DNA of 64,000 nucleotides from JAXGQD01 sp040766665. Lineage in GTDB: Bacteria > Bacillota > Clostridia > Saccharofermentanales > Fastidiosipilaceae. The DNA is taken from contig JAXGQD010000001.1 of the NCBI GenBank assembly GCA_040766665.1, positions 310,001 through 374,000 of the forward strand, given 5' to 3'. The notes below the pieces were generated by a model. It worked only from the letters and a program-made list of their open reading frames with translations, had not been told where the DNA came from and ran no database searches. Of the stretch, positions 1 through 9,119 are shown one piece after another; within the stretch, counting starts at the first letter, position 1, and each line of letters starts with the position of its first letter. Position numbers and translations under genes: made by a program.

Positions 1-2
1 CA

Positions 3-695
3 GTCTATCCGATTAGCAAAGGTGATGTCATCGCCTGCAATCCCCATGTCGTGCATGGTGATTTGCCCGAGCATAATCAAAAACTGGAAACCTTTTGCCT
101 GGCATATAAAGATGTGAACATCGCGGGTGAAACGCCGGGAAACCTGATTTCACTGGAGACCAAGCCGATTGTGCATTTACAGAGCGAGTTTGATTTTGTG
201 AAAATGACCTGCACAACGCTATACGATTTGGTGACTGAAGCTTTTGCCGGACCGGATGATATGACGCAACTGCTGGGGGCGAGTTTGCTGGCCTTTTTTG
301 CCGCGAAATGGAAGAGCCCCGATTTGGTTAAGCAGGAGTCCTGGGACCACAAACAAAAGACAGTCTTAGTGAGACAAATTAAAAATTACATTGATAACAA
401 TTTCCATGAAGATCTGGACTTAACCAAGATCAGCCAGTATTTTCATATTAATCTCTATTATCTCAGCCATGTTTTTAAGGAGTTGATGGACGTCACACCG
501 GTGCAATATCTGATTAGCCGCCGCATCGGTGAAGCGCAAACCCTCTTAATCAGCACGCAGAAACCAATCACTGAGATCGCTTTGATGTCAGGTTTTGGCA
601 GCGCGAGCAGTTTCAGTGCTTTGTTTCTAAAACAAGTCGGCATGCCACCTTCACAGTTCAGAAAGAAGTATGTAACCAAGCCGGACCCTGAGTGA
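3..695 (+). CDS. AraC-family transcriptional regulator (5' end outside window)
   Basis: The reading frame is open from the window edge and begins inside a cupin-like sensor domain (ISKGDVIACNPHVVHG), so the true start lies upstream; the internal ATG at 51 is not the start. The last ~100 residues hold a two-helix-turn-helix AraC domain (IDNNFHEDLDLTKISQYF, then ITEIALMSGFGSASSFSALF and the terminal PSQFRKKY). Such proteins bind a sugar or similar ligand in the N-terminal cupin and activate nearby catabolic genes. It lies about 250 bp upstream of, and on the same strand as, the polyol operon starting at 952, so it is a candidate activator of it; the repeated ATATATCGAT sites in between are possible targets (inference). 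The family call is firm, the ligand unknown. Confidence 0.88.
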   Translation, partial: VYPISKGDVIACNPHVVHGDLPEHNQKLETFCLAYKDVNIAGETPGNLISLETKPIVHLQSEFDFVKMTCTTLYDLVTEAFAGPDDMTQLLGASLLAFFAAKWKSPDLVKQESWDHKQKTVLVRQIKNYIDNNFHEDLDLTKISQYFHINLYYLSHVFKELMDVTPVQYLISRRIGEAQTLLISTQKPITEIALMSGFGSASSFSALFLKQVGMPPSQFRKKYVTKPDPE

Positions 696-768
696 GAGTC
701 CAAGATTTAATTGTTAATGTAACGGAGTCGGCGCAGGTCGGCTCTCTTTTTGTCACGAATCTACTTGA

Positions 769-799
769 ATATATCGATATCGCCCTTCAATATATCGAT
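769..799 (+). promoter_or_regulatory. Paired ATATATCGAT direct repeats, candidate operator
   Basis: ATATATCGAT occurs at 769-778 and again at 790-799, exactly 21 bp apart (two helical turns), preceded in both by TT(G/C)A. A third copy lies at 5149-5158 just upstream of iolG. Direct repeats at two-turn spacing are typical of AraC-family sites, and an AraC gene ends 74 bp upstream. The function is inferred. Confidence 0.45.
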
Positions 800-951
800 T
801 TTTATCTACTTAGTGCAAGATTGCCAAAAAAATAAAAATTTATCTGAGTTTTTAAAGGATTATAGGCAAAGTTTGAGCAAGAATGCGAAAGCAATTGCCC
901 AAGCCATCTGTTAATATTCACATGTAAACTTTATTGGCGGAGGTGGAATCT

Positions 952-1761
952 GTGAAATATGCTGTGACTGCAGCTTACGAAGCCCCGCAAACCGCACCCA
1001 TTTTGTTGACCGGCGATCTGTCCGAGAGCATCAAACGTGCAGCCGAGATGGGTTACGATGCCATCGAATGGCACGGCAGACCGGATCAGTTGGCTGAATT
1101 ACTGGCTTTGAAAGATTTCGTGGCGGAACAGGGCATAGCGGTTTCTGCTTTGGTAAGCGGCAGGCTTTTTACCGAATGGGGATTTAACTTGTTGGACCGC
1201 GATCCGGCAAAGGCTAAAGAAGCCGTTGACTATTTTAAAACGTATATAGACCATGCCGAAGCCCTGCAGACCGACATCATCCTCGGTTGGGCTAAGGGAA
1301 AGAAAGAAGCGGAAGAAAGTGAAGCGCAGGCCTTAGCTCGCTTGGCACTACCTCTCAAAGAACTTTCGGATTACGCTGCAGCGCGTGGCGTCAGAATTCT
1401 GATTGAAGCCATCAATCACAAAGAAGTTAATCTGTTTACTTCCGGTAAAGCGGTCATGGATTTTATTAAACAGTACGATTTAGCAGCCTGCTATGTGCAC
1501 CTCGATACCTATCATATGGTGACCGAAGCGCAAGACATGGCGGAACAGATAGAGTATTGCAAAAGCCGTTTAGGCTATATGCATTTTGCAACCGGTGCAG
1601 GGCGTGTCTATCCCCGAGCAGGCGAAACAGATTTCGCCACTGTCCTCAAGAAATTGCAGGACGTCGGCTACAGCGGCTACTACGCCATTGAGTGCCTGCC
1701 GCTACCGGATGCATCAAGCGCAGCAATTGAAGGACTGAAGTATCTAAAAAACGAGCAGTAA
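952..1761 (+). CDS. iolO: Sugar isomerase/epimerase, TIM barrel; IolO-like
   Basis: A 269-residue xylose-isomerase-like TIM barrel. I place the start at the GTG at 952 because GGAGGTGG lies 7-8 bases upstream; the frame is open to an upstream TTG at 934, which has no ribosome site. Metal-site residues typical of the family are visible: E in LIEAINH, HLDTYH, the late His of YMHFATG and E in AIECLPLP. The combination with IolM- and IolN-like genes and the ECLPLP ending recall the Thermotoga maritima enzyme that epimerises 5-keto-L-gluconate to D-tagaturonate. It is the first gene of the polyol operon, 11 bp before the next gene. The family is certain, the exact substrate a context-based inference; another ketose 3-epimerase is the alternative. 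Confidence 0.8.
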   Translation: MKYAVTAAYEAPQTAPILLTGDLSESIKRAAEMGYDAIEWHGRPDQLAELLALKDFVAEQGIAVSALVSGRLFTEWGFNLLDRDPAKAKEAVDYFKTYIDHAEALQTDIILGWAKGKKEAEESEAQALARLALPLKELSDYAAARGVRILIEAINHKEVNLFTSGKAVMDFIKQYDLAACYVHLDTYHMVTEAQDMAEQIEYCKSRLGYMHFATGAGRVYPRAGETDFATVLKKLQDVGYSGYYAIECLPLPDASSAAIEGLKYLKNEQ

Positions 1762-1772
1762 AGGAGAAAATC

Positions 1773-2957
1773 ATGAGGGCGTTTGTTGTTGAAGCGGAAT
1801 GGGCTCCCAAAGCGGGCTACAAACTGAGTGAGAATGAGTTGCGTACCGGTGCGTCCGACCGCGGTGCATCCATCTGGAAGAATATCAGGGGTGAAGTGAA
1901 AGACTGGCCTATGCCGGAAATCGCTGATGATGAAGTCTTACTAAAAGTCGGGGCAGCCGGCGTTTGCGGAACAGACGCGCATCTGCTCGAAGTGGACGAA
2001 GAAAACTATACCCGCTATGACGGGCACTCCAAATACCCCATCGTGACCGGTCATGAATTTTCCGGTGAAGTGGTGGAAAAGGGCAAGGCTGTCAAGAAAC
2101 TGCAAATCGGCGATCTCGTCAGCGTTGAATCCATGAACTGGTGCGGTGCCTGTGATGCTTGCCGTACAGGGATGTTCAATCAATGTGAGGATTTGGCTGA
2201 ACCCGGTTTGACCTATGACGGTGGTTTTGCTGAATATGTCAAAGTCAAAGATAAGTATTGCTATCTGCTCAATGATATCAGCGAGAAGTACGGCGATAAG
2301 ATGACCGCTTTAGAGCTCGGAGCCATGATTGAGCCCGTTGGTGTGGCATATAACGGACTCTTCGTACGTGGCGGCGGCGTTCGCCCCGGCGGACACGTGG
2401 TGGTCTTCGGCGCCGGTTCCATCGGTTTGGCTGCTATTTCACTGATGAAGACTTCGGGCGCCGGCAAACTGATTTGTTTCGAAACCGCTCAGGAGAGAAG
2501 AGACTTGGCCATTCGCTGCGGCGCTGACCTCGTCTTTGATCCGATTAAGCTTGCCAATGAAGGCGTTGACACCGGCGACTTGCTGATGGATTTAACACGT
2601 GGACGCGGCATTTCACTTTTTGCCGAATGCTCCGGTGCGATGAACGCCGTCTACCCCGTGATGGAAAGATCCCTGGCGATTGGTGGTAAAGCCATTCAGA
2701 TCGGACACGGCAATAAAAAGCTGACGGTTGACATGTATCCCTTCCAGTTTAAAGCCGCTTCCATCAGCGGTTCCAACGGCCAATCGGGCCACGGTATCTA
2801 TACCGACATCATTTCCTTAATGGCCAACAACCGCATTGACATGCGCAACATGGTGACCGATCGCGTGCACCTTGAAGACATCAAAGTAGGGATTGAGCGT
2901 TCTGCCAACCGTATTTCCGGAAAGGTTCTGGTCAGCACGGCTTACCCCAGACTATAA
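1773..2957 (+). CDS. iolM: Zinc-dependent dehydrogenase, scyllo-inosose 3-dehydrogenase (IolM) type
   Basis: A 394-residue medium-chain zinc alcohol dehydrogenase. The GroES-like half carries the catalytic-zinc motifs GVCGTDAH and GHEFSGE and the structural-zinc cysteines (CGACDACRTGMFNQC). The Rossmann half has GAGSIGLAAISLM. It is about 40 residues longer than ordinary sorbitol-type enzymes because of an N-terminal section (about residues 12-45, around WKNIRGEVKDWP), a length matching the Thermotoga IolM class of about 395 residues, which oxidises 2-keto-myo-inositol to a diketo-inositol. The start has AAAGGAG 7 bases upstream. The neighbours (IolO-, IolN- and IolG-like) fit that pathway. 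Substrate assignment rests on length, architecture and context, not on a search. Confidence 0.8.
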   Translation: MRAFVVEAEWAPKAGYKLSENELRTGASDRGASIWKNIRGEVKDWPMPEIADDEVLLKVGAAGVCGTDAHLLEVDEENYTRYDGHSKYPIVTGHEFSGEVVEKGKAVKKLQIGDLVSVESMNWCGACDACRTGMFNQCEDLAEPGLTYDGGFAEYVKVKDKYCYLLNDISEKYGDKMTALELGAMIEPVGVAYNGLFVRGGGVRPGGHVVVFGAGSIGLAAISLMKTSGAGKLICFETAQERRDLAIRCGADLVFDPIKLANEGVDTGDLLMDLTRGRGISLFAECSGAMNAVYPVMERSLAIGGKAIQIGHGNKKLTVDMYPFQFKAASISGSNGQSGHGIYTDIISLMANNRIDMRNMVTDRVHLEDIKVGIERSANRISGKVLVSTAYPRL

Positions 2958-3006
2958 AACGTAGCAACACACAGCAAAGACATGCAACATAATAAGGAGG
3001 TACATC

Positions 3007-3966
3007 ATGTCTAAATGGAAATTGCCCGCAACAGGCGGCTATATGGAAACAGCAAGTGGCATCTACTTTCAAACCATGACCAATAAGGAAGTAGAAGAAA
3101 GACTCAAAACAAACGACGTACTTTTACTCCCCGTAGGTTCCACTGAGAATCACGGCCCGAACGCCCCTTATGGTGAAGACACATTCCTGGACACCCGTCT
3201 TTGTGAATTGGTCGCCAAAGAGACCGGCTGTACTGTCGCAGAACCGATTTGGTACGGCTCCCATCCCTATCACCATCTGGGCATGCCCGGTACCATCATG
3301 ATTCCCGAAGAAGTCCTGACCGACTATCTCTGCTATGTTTTCGCAGGCTTCTGGAATACCGGCTTCAGAAAAATCATCGTTGTCAACGGCCATGGCCAAG
3401 ATTACGTGATCCCCGCTGCCATTCATAAATTTGGCAAAAAGTTCCAAGTTCCCGGCATCATCCTGTACCTGCACTTCTGGAACGCAGCCAAAGAACAACT
3501 CGGCACCAAAGCCGAAGGTGGCCCCTACGACACACCCTTTATCCATGCAGACGAAGTCGAGCAATCCTATTCTCTGGCGCTCTTTCCCGAACTCTGCAAA
3601 CAAGACGAAGCTGTGGCGACGAAACCTTCACCCATGCTACCTCCCGGACATATCAACAACTCCGCAGAAAACGGCGCAGGTCCGATTAAATGGTACAACG
3701 CTTTCGGTAGCGTAGGTATGGAATGCATTTGCACCCCTGAGGGTGTCATTGGTGATCCGACCTTGGCCGATGCTGAAAAAGCCAGAGTGGGTGTGGAACG
3801 CATCCTGAATTACATGGAAAAACTCGTAACCGACATTCTCGACAAGTATCCTGCCGGCGAGCTGCCCCCGATTGAGAAAGTCACGCAAAGACGCAGAGAA
3901 GACATCGAAGCCGTCATCAAGGGACCAACAAAGGGCGGACGTCATCTCTACACCATCGCGTATTAA
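3007..3966 (+). CDS. iolN: Creatininase-family metal-dependent hydrolase, IolN-like
   Basis: A 319-residue member of the creatinine amidohydrolase fold. Family motifs are present: LLPVGSTENHGPNAPYGEDT (metal-binding E, H and D), the central VVNGHGQD and a late EVEQSYSLAL. The start follows AAGGAGG. In the Thermotoga-type inositol route a hydrolase downstream of IolM opens the diketo-inositol ring to 5-keto-L-gluconate, and its position directly after the IolM-like gene supports that role here. That the Thermotoga enzyme belongs to this family is from memory and should be checked by alignment. The alternative is another amidase or lactonase of the family. Confidence 0.72.
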   Translation: MSKWKLPATGGYMETASGIYFQTMTNKEVEERLKTNDVLLLPVGSTENHGPNAPYGEDTFLDTRLCELVAKETGCTVAEPIWYGSHPYHHLGMPGTIMIPEEVLTDYLCYVFAGFWNTGFRKIIVVNGHGQDYVIPAAIHKFGKKFQVPGIILYLHFWNAAKEQLGTKAEGGPYDTPFIHADEVEQSYSLALFPELCKQDEAVATKPSPMLPPGHINNSAENGAGPIKWYNAFGSVGMECICTPEGVIGDPTLADAEKARVGVERILNYMEKLVTDILDKYPAGELPPIEKVTQRRREDIEAVIKGPTKGGRHLYTIAY

Positions 3967-4015
3967 TGAAAAGCGGCTGATAGCCGTAAAGAAAGAAAAA
4001 AGAAGGAGTTAGACC

Positions 4016-5074
4016 ATGAAAGCGAAGATTGCATTTTTGCACGGACCGAGAGATCTGCGAGTAGAAGAAGTCGAATTACCGCCTTTGAAAGAAAACCAGA
4101 TTCTCATCAAACTCAAAGCCTGCGGTATCTGCGGCTCTGATGTCGAATGTTACGAAGGCGAATCCGCCGAGGGACGCTATGACATTGCCCCTTATACACC
4201 CGGCCACGAGTGGGCAGGCCAAGCCGTGGAAGTCGGCTCGGGCGTCACCAGTGTCAAGCCCGGCAACAAAGTCGTCGGTGACTGTGTTTTGCCCTGTAAT
4301 AACTGCGCAAACTGCAAGGACGGCAAAATGCCTTCAGCCTGTCTGAACATGCGTGAGGTCGGTTTCAGACCTGATTCTCCCGGTGGTTGGGGCGAATACA
4401 TGATTCTGGAAGAACAGTACACACACGTGATTCCCGATGATTGGGATTACGAGCTGGGTGCTTGGGTTGAGACCTTTAACGTCGGTTACTGGGGTGTCTG
4501 GGGCACCGATTGCTGCCCGGACGCTTCGGATGACGTGTTGATTGTCGGTGCAGGCCCTATCGGAATGTCTGTCGCCATGACCTGTAAAACAGCCGGCGCA
4601 CAAGTCATCGCCGTCGATCCTCTGGAAAAAAGACGCAACTACATCCTGGAATACGGTGCGGACGTGGCTTTGGATCCTACTTCGCCTGACATCATGGACG
4701 AAATCAATCGCCTGACCAATGGCCGCGGACCTTCAGTCGTCATCGAGTGCTCCGGCAACGATAAAGGTATCGCCTCGGTCTTTGACTATGCGGGTCACAA
4801 CGCCCGTATCGGTTTGGTCGGACATTCAATCGGTCGTAAGGTACCCATCGAAATCGGTTGGACCATCTGGAAAACGCTGCGCATCAGCGGTTCCGGCGGC
4901 ACCAAGACCTGGTTCCCCCGTACCATTCGCTTCATGTCCAGAATCAAAGACAAGTACGACTGGGCCGGACTTAACTCCCATCACTACGATTTCAGTCAGC
5001 TCAACGAAGCGGTGGAATTCGCATGTCACAACAAGGACATCGCACGGAAAGTGATGATTACTTTCCCAGACTAA
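4016..5074 (+). CDS. Zinc-binding alcohol dehydrogenase, sorbitol/L-threonine dehydrogenase type
   Basis: A 352-residue medium-chain dehydrogenase of normal length. Catalytic-zinc motif ACGICGSDVE with GHEWAGQ, structural-zinc cysteines CVLPCNNCANCKDGKMPSAC, Rossmann loop VGAGPIGMS. The start follows AAGGAG. It sits between the IolN-like gene and IolG, so it probably oxidises or reduces a polyol or keto intermediate of the same pathway, for example a second inositol stereoisomer or tagaturonate. The substrate cannot be read from sequence. A hairpin with terminator features follows at 5098. Confidence 0.85.
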   Translation: MKAKIAFLHGPRDLRVEEVELPPLKENQILIKLKACGICGSDVECYEGESAEGRYDIAPYTPGHEWAGQAVEVGSGVTSVKPGNKVVGDCVLPCNNCANCKDGKMPSACLNMREVGFRPDSPGGWGEYMILEEQYTHVIPDDWDYELGAWVETFNVGYWGVWGTDCCPDASDDVLIVGAGPIGMSVAMTCKTAGAQVIAVDPLEKRRNYILEYGADVALDPTSPDIMDEINRLTNGRGPSVVIECSGNDKGIASVFDYAGHNARIGLVGHSIGRKVPIEIGWTIWKTLRISGSGGTKTWFPRTIRFMSRIKDKYDWAGLNSHHYDFSQLNEAVEFACHNKDIARKVMITFPD

Positions 5075-5097
5075 GCAGAAATCAGCCGTTAGTTCGG

Positions 5098-5126
5098 AAT
5101 CCGCTGCCCGAAAGCAGCGGATTTTG
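5098..5126 (+). terminator. Intercistronic hairpin, probable terminator or partial terminator
   Basis: AATCCGCTGC (5098-5107) pairs perfectly with GCAGCGGATT (5114-5123) around a CCGAAA loop and is followed by a short T stretch. It separates the zinc dehydrogenase from iolG; the ATATATCGAT copy at 5149 suggests that transcription restarts there. Confidence 0.55.
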
Positions 5127-5148
5127 AATTAAAGGAAGAGTGGTATTT

Positions 5149-5158
5149 ATATATCGAT
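5149..5158 (+). promoter_or_regulatory. Third ATATATCGAT copy upstream of iolG
   Basis: Same 10-mer as the pair at 769 and 790; it lies 16 bases before the iolG start and could be an operator overlapping the ribosome-site region. The role is inferred from repetition only. Confidence 0.35.
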
Positions 5159-5174
5159 TGAAAGAGGTGAGAAT

Positions 5175-6197
5175 GTGTCGAATGATTTAAAAATGGTTGT
5201 GGGTATTTTAGGTGCCGGACGTATCGGTAAGTTACACGCGACAAATATTTCTCGTATGCCTAATGTCGAACTGAAGCGGATTGTCGATCCTTTTGCCGAT
5301 GAAGCGATGAATACCTGGGCCAAAAGCGTAGGTATTGCAGAAGTCAGCAAGAACCCGGACGATATCTTTTCCGATCCTGAAATCAATGCCGTGATTATCT
5401 GTTCTTCAACGGATACCCATGCTGATTTCATCATTGCCGCGGCTCAGGCAGGCAAACATGTCTTCTGTGAAAAACCGATTGATCTGAACATTGAAAAAAT
5501 TAAAACCGCGCTCGCTGAAGTGGAAAAAGCAGGCGTCAAGCTGCAAGTCGGTTTTGTGCGTCGTTTTGACCACAATCACGCGCGCGTTCAGGAATTAGTG
5601 GCTACCGGAAAAGTCGGAACACCCCATATTATAAAAGTGACTTCACGCGATCCCGAAAGACCGCCACTGGCTTATGTAAAAGTTTCTGGCGGGATCTTTA
5701 TGGACATGATGATTCACGATTTCGATATGGCGCGCTTCCTTGCCGGCAGTGATGTCGAAGAAGTCTATGCGGTAGGTAAGGTTTTGGTGGATGAGTCTTT
5801 TGCCGAATGCAATGACGTAGACACCGCGATTGTCACCCTGAAATTTGCCAACGGTGCGATCGGTGTGATTGATAACAGCCGCGAGACGCTTTACGGCTAC
5901 GATCAAAGAACAGAAGTGTTTGGTAACAAAGGCTGTGCCATCGCTGCCAACGATACACCCAGCACCACCATTCTGATTAATCCCGATGGCATCAGTGGGG
6001 ACCGCCCCGTGTGGTTCTTCCTGGAGCGCTACAACGACGCATTTATTAAAGAGGTGGCAGGCTTCTTTGATTGCATCCGCAACGACAGCGAACCGGTGGT
6101 TACCGGCTTTGATGGCTTACGTGCCGTGCAAATCGCCATGGCGGCACAGCGGTCGCTTGAAAGTGGAAAAGCCGTACAAATCAGCGAATTTGACTGA
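5175..6197 (+). CDS. iolG: Inositol 2-dehydrogenase (Gfo/Idh/MocA family)
   Basis: A 340-residue NAD-dependent dehydrogenase that would oxidise myo-inositol to 2-keto-myo-inositol. N-terminal Rossmann GAGRIGKLHA, catalytic EKPIDLN, and the IolG-type stretches VGFVRRFDHNH and FMDMMIHDFDMARFL, with the catalytic Asp/His in the last. The start is the GTG at 5175 after AGAGGTG; an out-of-frame ATG at 5173 is not used. It is followed by the solute-binding protein of an ABC importer, as expected for uptake then oxidation. The IolG subfamily call is good; activity on other inositol isomers is possible. Confidence 0.85.
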   Translation: MSNDLKMVVGILGAGRIGKLHATNISRMPNVELKRIVDPFADEAMNTWAKSVGIAEVSKNPDDIFSDPEINAVIICSSTDTHADFIIAAAQAGKHVFCEKPIDLNIEKIKTALAEVEKAGVKLQVGFVRRFDHNHARVQELVATGKVGTPHIIKVTSRDPERPPLAYVKVSGGIFMDMMIHDFDMARFLAGSDVEEVYAVGKVLVDESFAECNDVDTAIVTLKFANGAIGVIDNSRETLYGYDQRTEVFGNKGCAIAANDTPSTTILINPDGISGDRPVWFFLERYNDAFIKEVAGFFDCIRNDSEPVVTGFDGLRAVQIAMAAQRSLESGKAVQISEFD

Positions 6198-6301
6198 TTT
6201 TTGATTCCCCGATTTCTATAGTGCCTTTTGACCAAGTCAGTAGGCTTATTTAAGTGTTCTCTAAAGCAGCAAACTGCTTTAAAAATAGAAAGGAGAAAAA
6301 G

Positions 6302-7495
6302 ATGAGAAAAGGAAAAATGATTTCAACCGCATTGGCAGTACTTCTGACCTTCAGTTTCACCTCCGCTTGTACGATGGGAGGCGACACGACGACTAAAGCC
6401 CCTGAAGCGACCACTGCCGCAGCAGGAGCAGCAACGACAGCGGCGCCAGCCGCAGGTGAAACGACAGCAGCAGCGGGTGAAACAACGGCCGCCGCAGGGC
6501 AGACCAAAGATATTAAAGATATCAAGGTCGGCGTTTCCATCGGCCATACCCAAGAAGAACGTTGGCAGCGTGAAATTGATATGTTCAAGGCTTATGCAGC
6601 AGAAAAAGGCTTTGAAATATTGATTCAATCGGCTGAGAATGATGCACAAAAGCAAGTGTCTCAATGTGAAAATCTGGTGAACCAAGGGGTTGACGTACTG
6701 ATTTTGCAATCATTGGACGCTGAGGCAGTAGCCCCCATCATTGAAACGGCGCATAACGAGGGGATTAAGGTTATTTCTTATGATCGTTTTGCCATGAACT
6801 GTGATTTGGATTACTACATTACGTTTGACTCATTCAAAGTGGGCAAAACCCAAGCCGAATTTGTCACCAAACTGGCTCCCAAAGGCAAGTATATCTGGCT
6901 CAAAGGCGCAGCGGAAGACAATAATGCACATCTGGTAGCTGACGGTCAAAGAAGTGTATTACAACCCTTCATCGACAGCGGCGACATTGAGATTGTTTTG
7001 GAACAATGGTGCAAAGGTTGGGATCCCAACGAAGCGCTGAAGATAACCGAAAACGGTCTGACCATGGCTAACAATGACGTCCAAGGCGTCATCGCATCCA
7101 ACGACGGTACAGCAGGCGGCGCCATTCAGGCATTAGCGGCGCAAGGTCTGAATCTGCCCATTTCCGGTCAGGACGCAGACTTGGCAGCATGCCAACGCAT
7201 CGTTGAAGGCAAACAAAGCGGTACCGTTTATAAGCCTCTGGCTAAACTGAATCTGGCTGCGATGGAACTCGCTGTAGCGATTGCCACTGGGCAAGATCCC
7301 AAGACAGCAATTGATGCCGATCTGGGTGTCTGGACGACTCTCAACAACAACTTCAAAGAAGTAGACAGCTTCTCGGTTGACGTTATCGCAATCGACAAAG
7401 ACAACATCTACGACATCCTCATCAAACAAGACCAATTCCATACCGTGGAAGACGTCTATAAGAATGTTCCGCAGGATCAATGGCCTACTGACTAA
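6302..7495 (+). CDS. Sugar/polyol ABC transporter substrate-binding lipoprotein (XylF-like)
   Basis: A 397-residue periplasmic-binding-type lipoprotein. The start is the ATG at 6302 behind AGGAG. It has a lysine-rich signal peptide and a lipobox ending TSAC at about residue 21, then a tether rich in Ala, Thr and Gly (about residues 25-70), then a family-1 sugar-binding domain of the D-xylose/inositol type (VGVSIGHTQEERWQRE, ASNDGTAGGAIQAL, ISGQDADLAACQRI). It delivers its ligand to the permease at 9120 and ATPase at 7563. Inositol or an inositol derivative is likely from context, but xylose-type binding proteins are close relatives. A hairpin follows the gene. Confidence 0.88.
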   Translation: MRKGKMISTALAVLLTFSFTSACTMGGDTTTKAPEATTAAAGAATTAAPAAGETTAAAGETTAAAGQTKDIKDIKVGVSIGHTQEERWQREIDMFKAYAAEKGFEILIQSAENDAQKQVSQCENLVNQGVDVLILQSLDAEAVAPIIETAHNEGIKVISYDRFAMNCDLDYYITFDSFKVGKTQAEFVTKLAPKGKYIWLKGAAEDNNAHLVADGQRSVLQPFIDSGDIEIVLEQWCKGWDPNEALKITENGLTMANNDVQGVIASNDGTAGGAIQALAAQGLNLPISGQDADLAACQRIVEGKQSGTVYKPLAKLNLAAMELAVAIATGQDPKTAIDADLGVWTTLNNNFKEVDSFSVDVIAIDKDNIYDILIKQDQFHTVEDVYKNVPQDQWPTD

Positions 7496-7510
7496 AGACT
7501 ATTGATGTAG

Positions 7511-7541
7511 ACCTCCCGGTGCCCCCATCGGGAGGTTTACT
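7511..7541 (+). terminator. Intercistronic hairpin after the binding-protein gene
   Basis: ACCTCCCG (7511-7518) pairs with CGGGAGGT (7529-7536) across a 10-base loop, followed by TTACTT. Hairpins here in ABC operons usually let the binding protein be made in excess by protecting its mRNA or partly stopping transcription; that role is inferred. Confidence 0.6.
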
Positions 7542-7562
7542 TGAACTTTTTGAGGAAACATT

Positions 7563-9104
7563 ATGGAAAATTCTGATTACATCTTACAAATGAAGAACAT
7601 CACCAAAGAGTTCCCCGGTGTCAAGGCGCTGTCGGAAGTTGGATTTGATGTGTTGCGAGGCGAGGTGCATGCACTTATCGGCGAAAACGGTGCCGGTAAG
7701 TCTACTTTGATAAAAATTATCAGTGGTGTTTATCCGTATGGAAGCTATAAAGGTCAGATCCTCATAGATGGTAAGGAAGCCAAATTTAACACCATTCAGG
7801 AAGTGGAAAAGGCAGGCATCGCCTGTATTCACCAAGAACTTAATATTGTGCCGGAAATGAGCGTCGCTGAAAACATCTTCTTGAATGAGAAGCCGACCCG
7901 CTTTGGCATGATTGACTTTGATGAACTCTACAAGCAAACCCTTGACGCGCTACAACTAGTAGGTATGAATAAAGCGAACGGTCCCCAAATCAGCCCTGAC
8001 GAGAAAGTAAAAAATCTCGGTACCGGCCAAAGACAGATGGTAGAAATCGCTAAAGCGTTGCAGAAAAATGCCAAGCTGCTGATTCTGGATGAGCCGACCG
8101 CCTCACTGACCGATGTGGAGGTCGAAACGCTTTTAGGACTACTAAAAGACCTACGTGAGCAAGGAGTCACCTCTATCTACATTTCACACAAGCTTGACGA
8201 GGTCATAGAAATAGCCGATCGGATTACCGTCTTGCGTGACGGCCAAACGATTAATACCTGTGCAACATCTGCCACAAACATGGATGAAATGATACGCATG
8301 ATGGTCGGTCGTGAATTAAATAATATTTACCCCAGAGAGCCGCATCAACGCGGTGAAGTCGGTTTTGAGCTGCGCAATTATTCCGTACCGCATCCCGATA
8401 TTCCGGGCAAAAAACTGCTCAATAATATTAATTTGAAAGCCTACAAGGGCGAAATTCTCGGCATTTGCGGTTTGATGGGTGCAGGTCGTACCGAGTTGTT
8501 TACTGCCGCATACGGTGCCTTCCGCGAAAAAGGTGAGGGCCAGATTTTCATCAACGACAAGGAAGTCAAAATCTCCAGTCCGATGGACGCTTTAAGCGAA
8601 GGTTTTGTCATCATCAGCGAGGACAGAAAGAAGCTCGGGCTCAACCTTTTGATGGATATCAAACAAAATATCACCTTGGCCTCATTAAAGAAATTTTCCA
8701 AAGCCGGCTTTGTTGATAATGATAACGAAGTGAAAACGGCAAAATCCTATATGGACAGCATGCGCATCGTCGCTCCCAACATTGACACCCAGGTACGGAC
8801 TTTAAGCGGTGGCAATCAGCAAAAAGTCGTTATTGCCAAGGCCATGGCGGTCGAACCCAAAGTGATTGTCTTGGATGAGCCGACACGTGGTATTGATGTC
8901 GGCGCAAAGTACGAGATTTACAAGCTCATGAACCAGTTGGTCGATGCAGGAGCCACCATCATTATGATCTCTTCAGAGATGGAAGAAATCATCGGTATGA
9001 GTGATCGTGTGCTGACCATTGCTTCCGGGCAAATCACCGGAGAGTTTGATGAAAAAGATTTGAGTCAAGAAAAATTAATGCAGGCCACCGTACCTGTCGG
9101 ATGA
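7563..9104 (+). CDS. Sugar ABC transporter ATP-binding protein, two nucleotide-binding domains (XylG/MglA-like)
   Basis: 513 residues with two fused ATPase domains. First domain: Walker A GENGAGKSTLIK, LGTGQRQMVEIAKAL as signature region, Walker B LLILDEPTASLTD. Second domain: a degenerate Walker A (GLMGAGRTELF), intact signature LSGGNQQKV and Walker B VIVLDEPTRGID, the usual pattern of this carbohydrate class. It energises the permease encoded 16 bp downstream. Specificity is set by the binding protein. Confidence 0.92.
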   Translation: MENSDYILQMKNITKEFPGVKALSEVGFDVLRGEVHALIGENGAGKSTLIKIISGVYPYGSYKGQILIDGKEAKFNTIQEVEKAGIACIHQELNIVPEMSVAENIFLNEKPTRFGMIDFDELYKQTLDALQLVGMNKANGPQISPDEKVKNLGTGQRQMVEIAKALQKNAKLLILDEPTASLTDVEVETLLGLLKDLREQGVTSIYISHKLDEVIEIADRITVLRDGQTINTCATSATNMDEMIRMMVGRELNNIYPREPHQRGEVGFELRNYSVPHPDIPGKKLLNNINLKAYKGEILGICGLMGAGRTELFTAAYGAFREKGEGQIFINDKEVKISSPMDALSEGFVIISEDRKKLGLNLLMDIKQNITLASLKKFSKAGFVDNDNEVKTAKSYMDSMRIVAPNIDTQVRTLSGGNQQKVVIAKAMAVEPKVIVLDEPTRGIDVGAKYEIYKLMNQLVDAGATIIMISSEMEEIIGMSDRVLTIASGQITGEFDEKDLSQEKLMQATVPVG

Positions 9105-9119
9105 TGAAGGGTAATTAAT

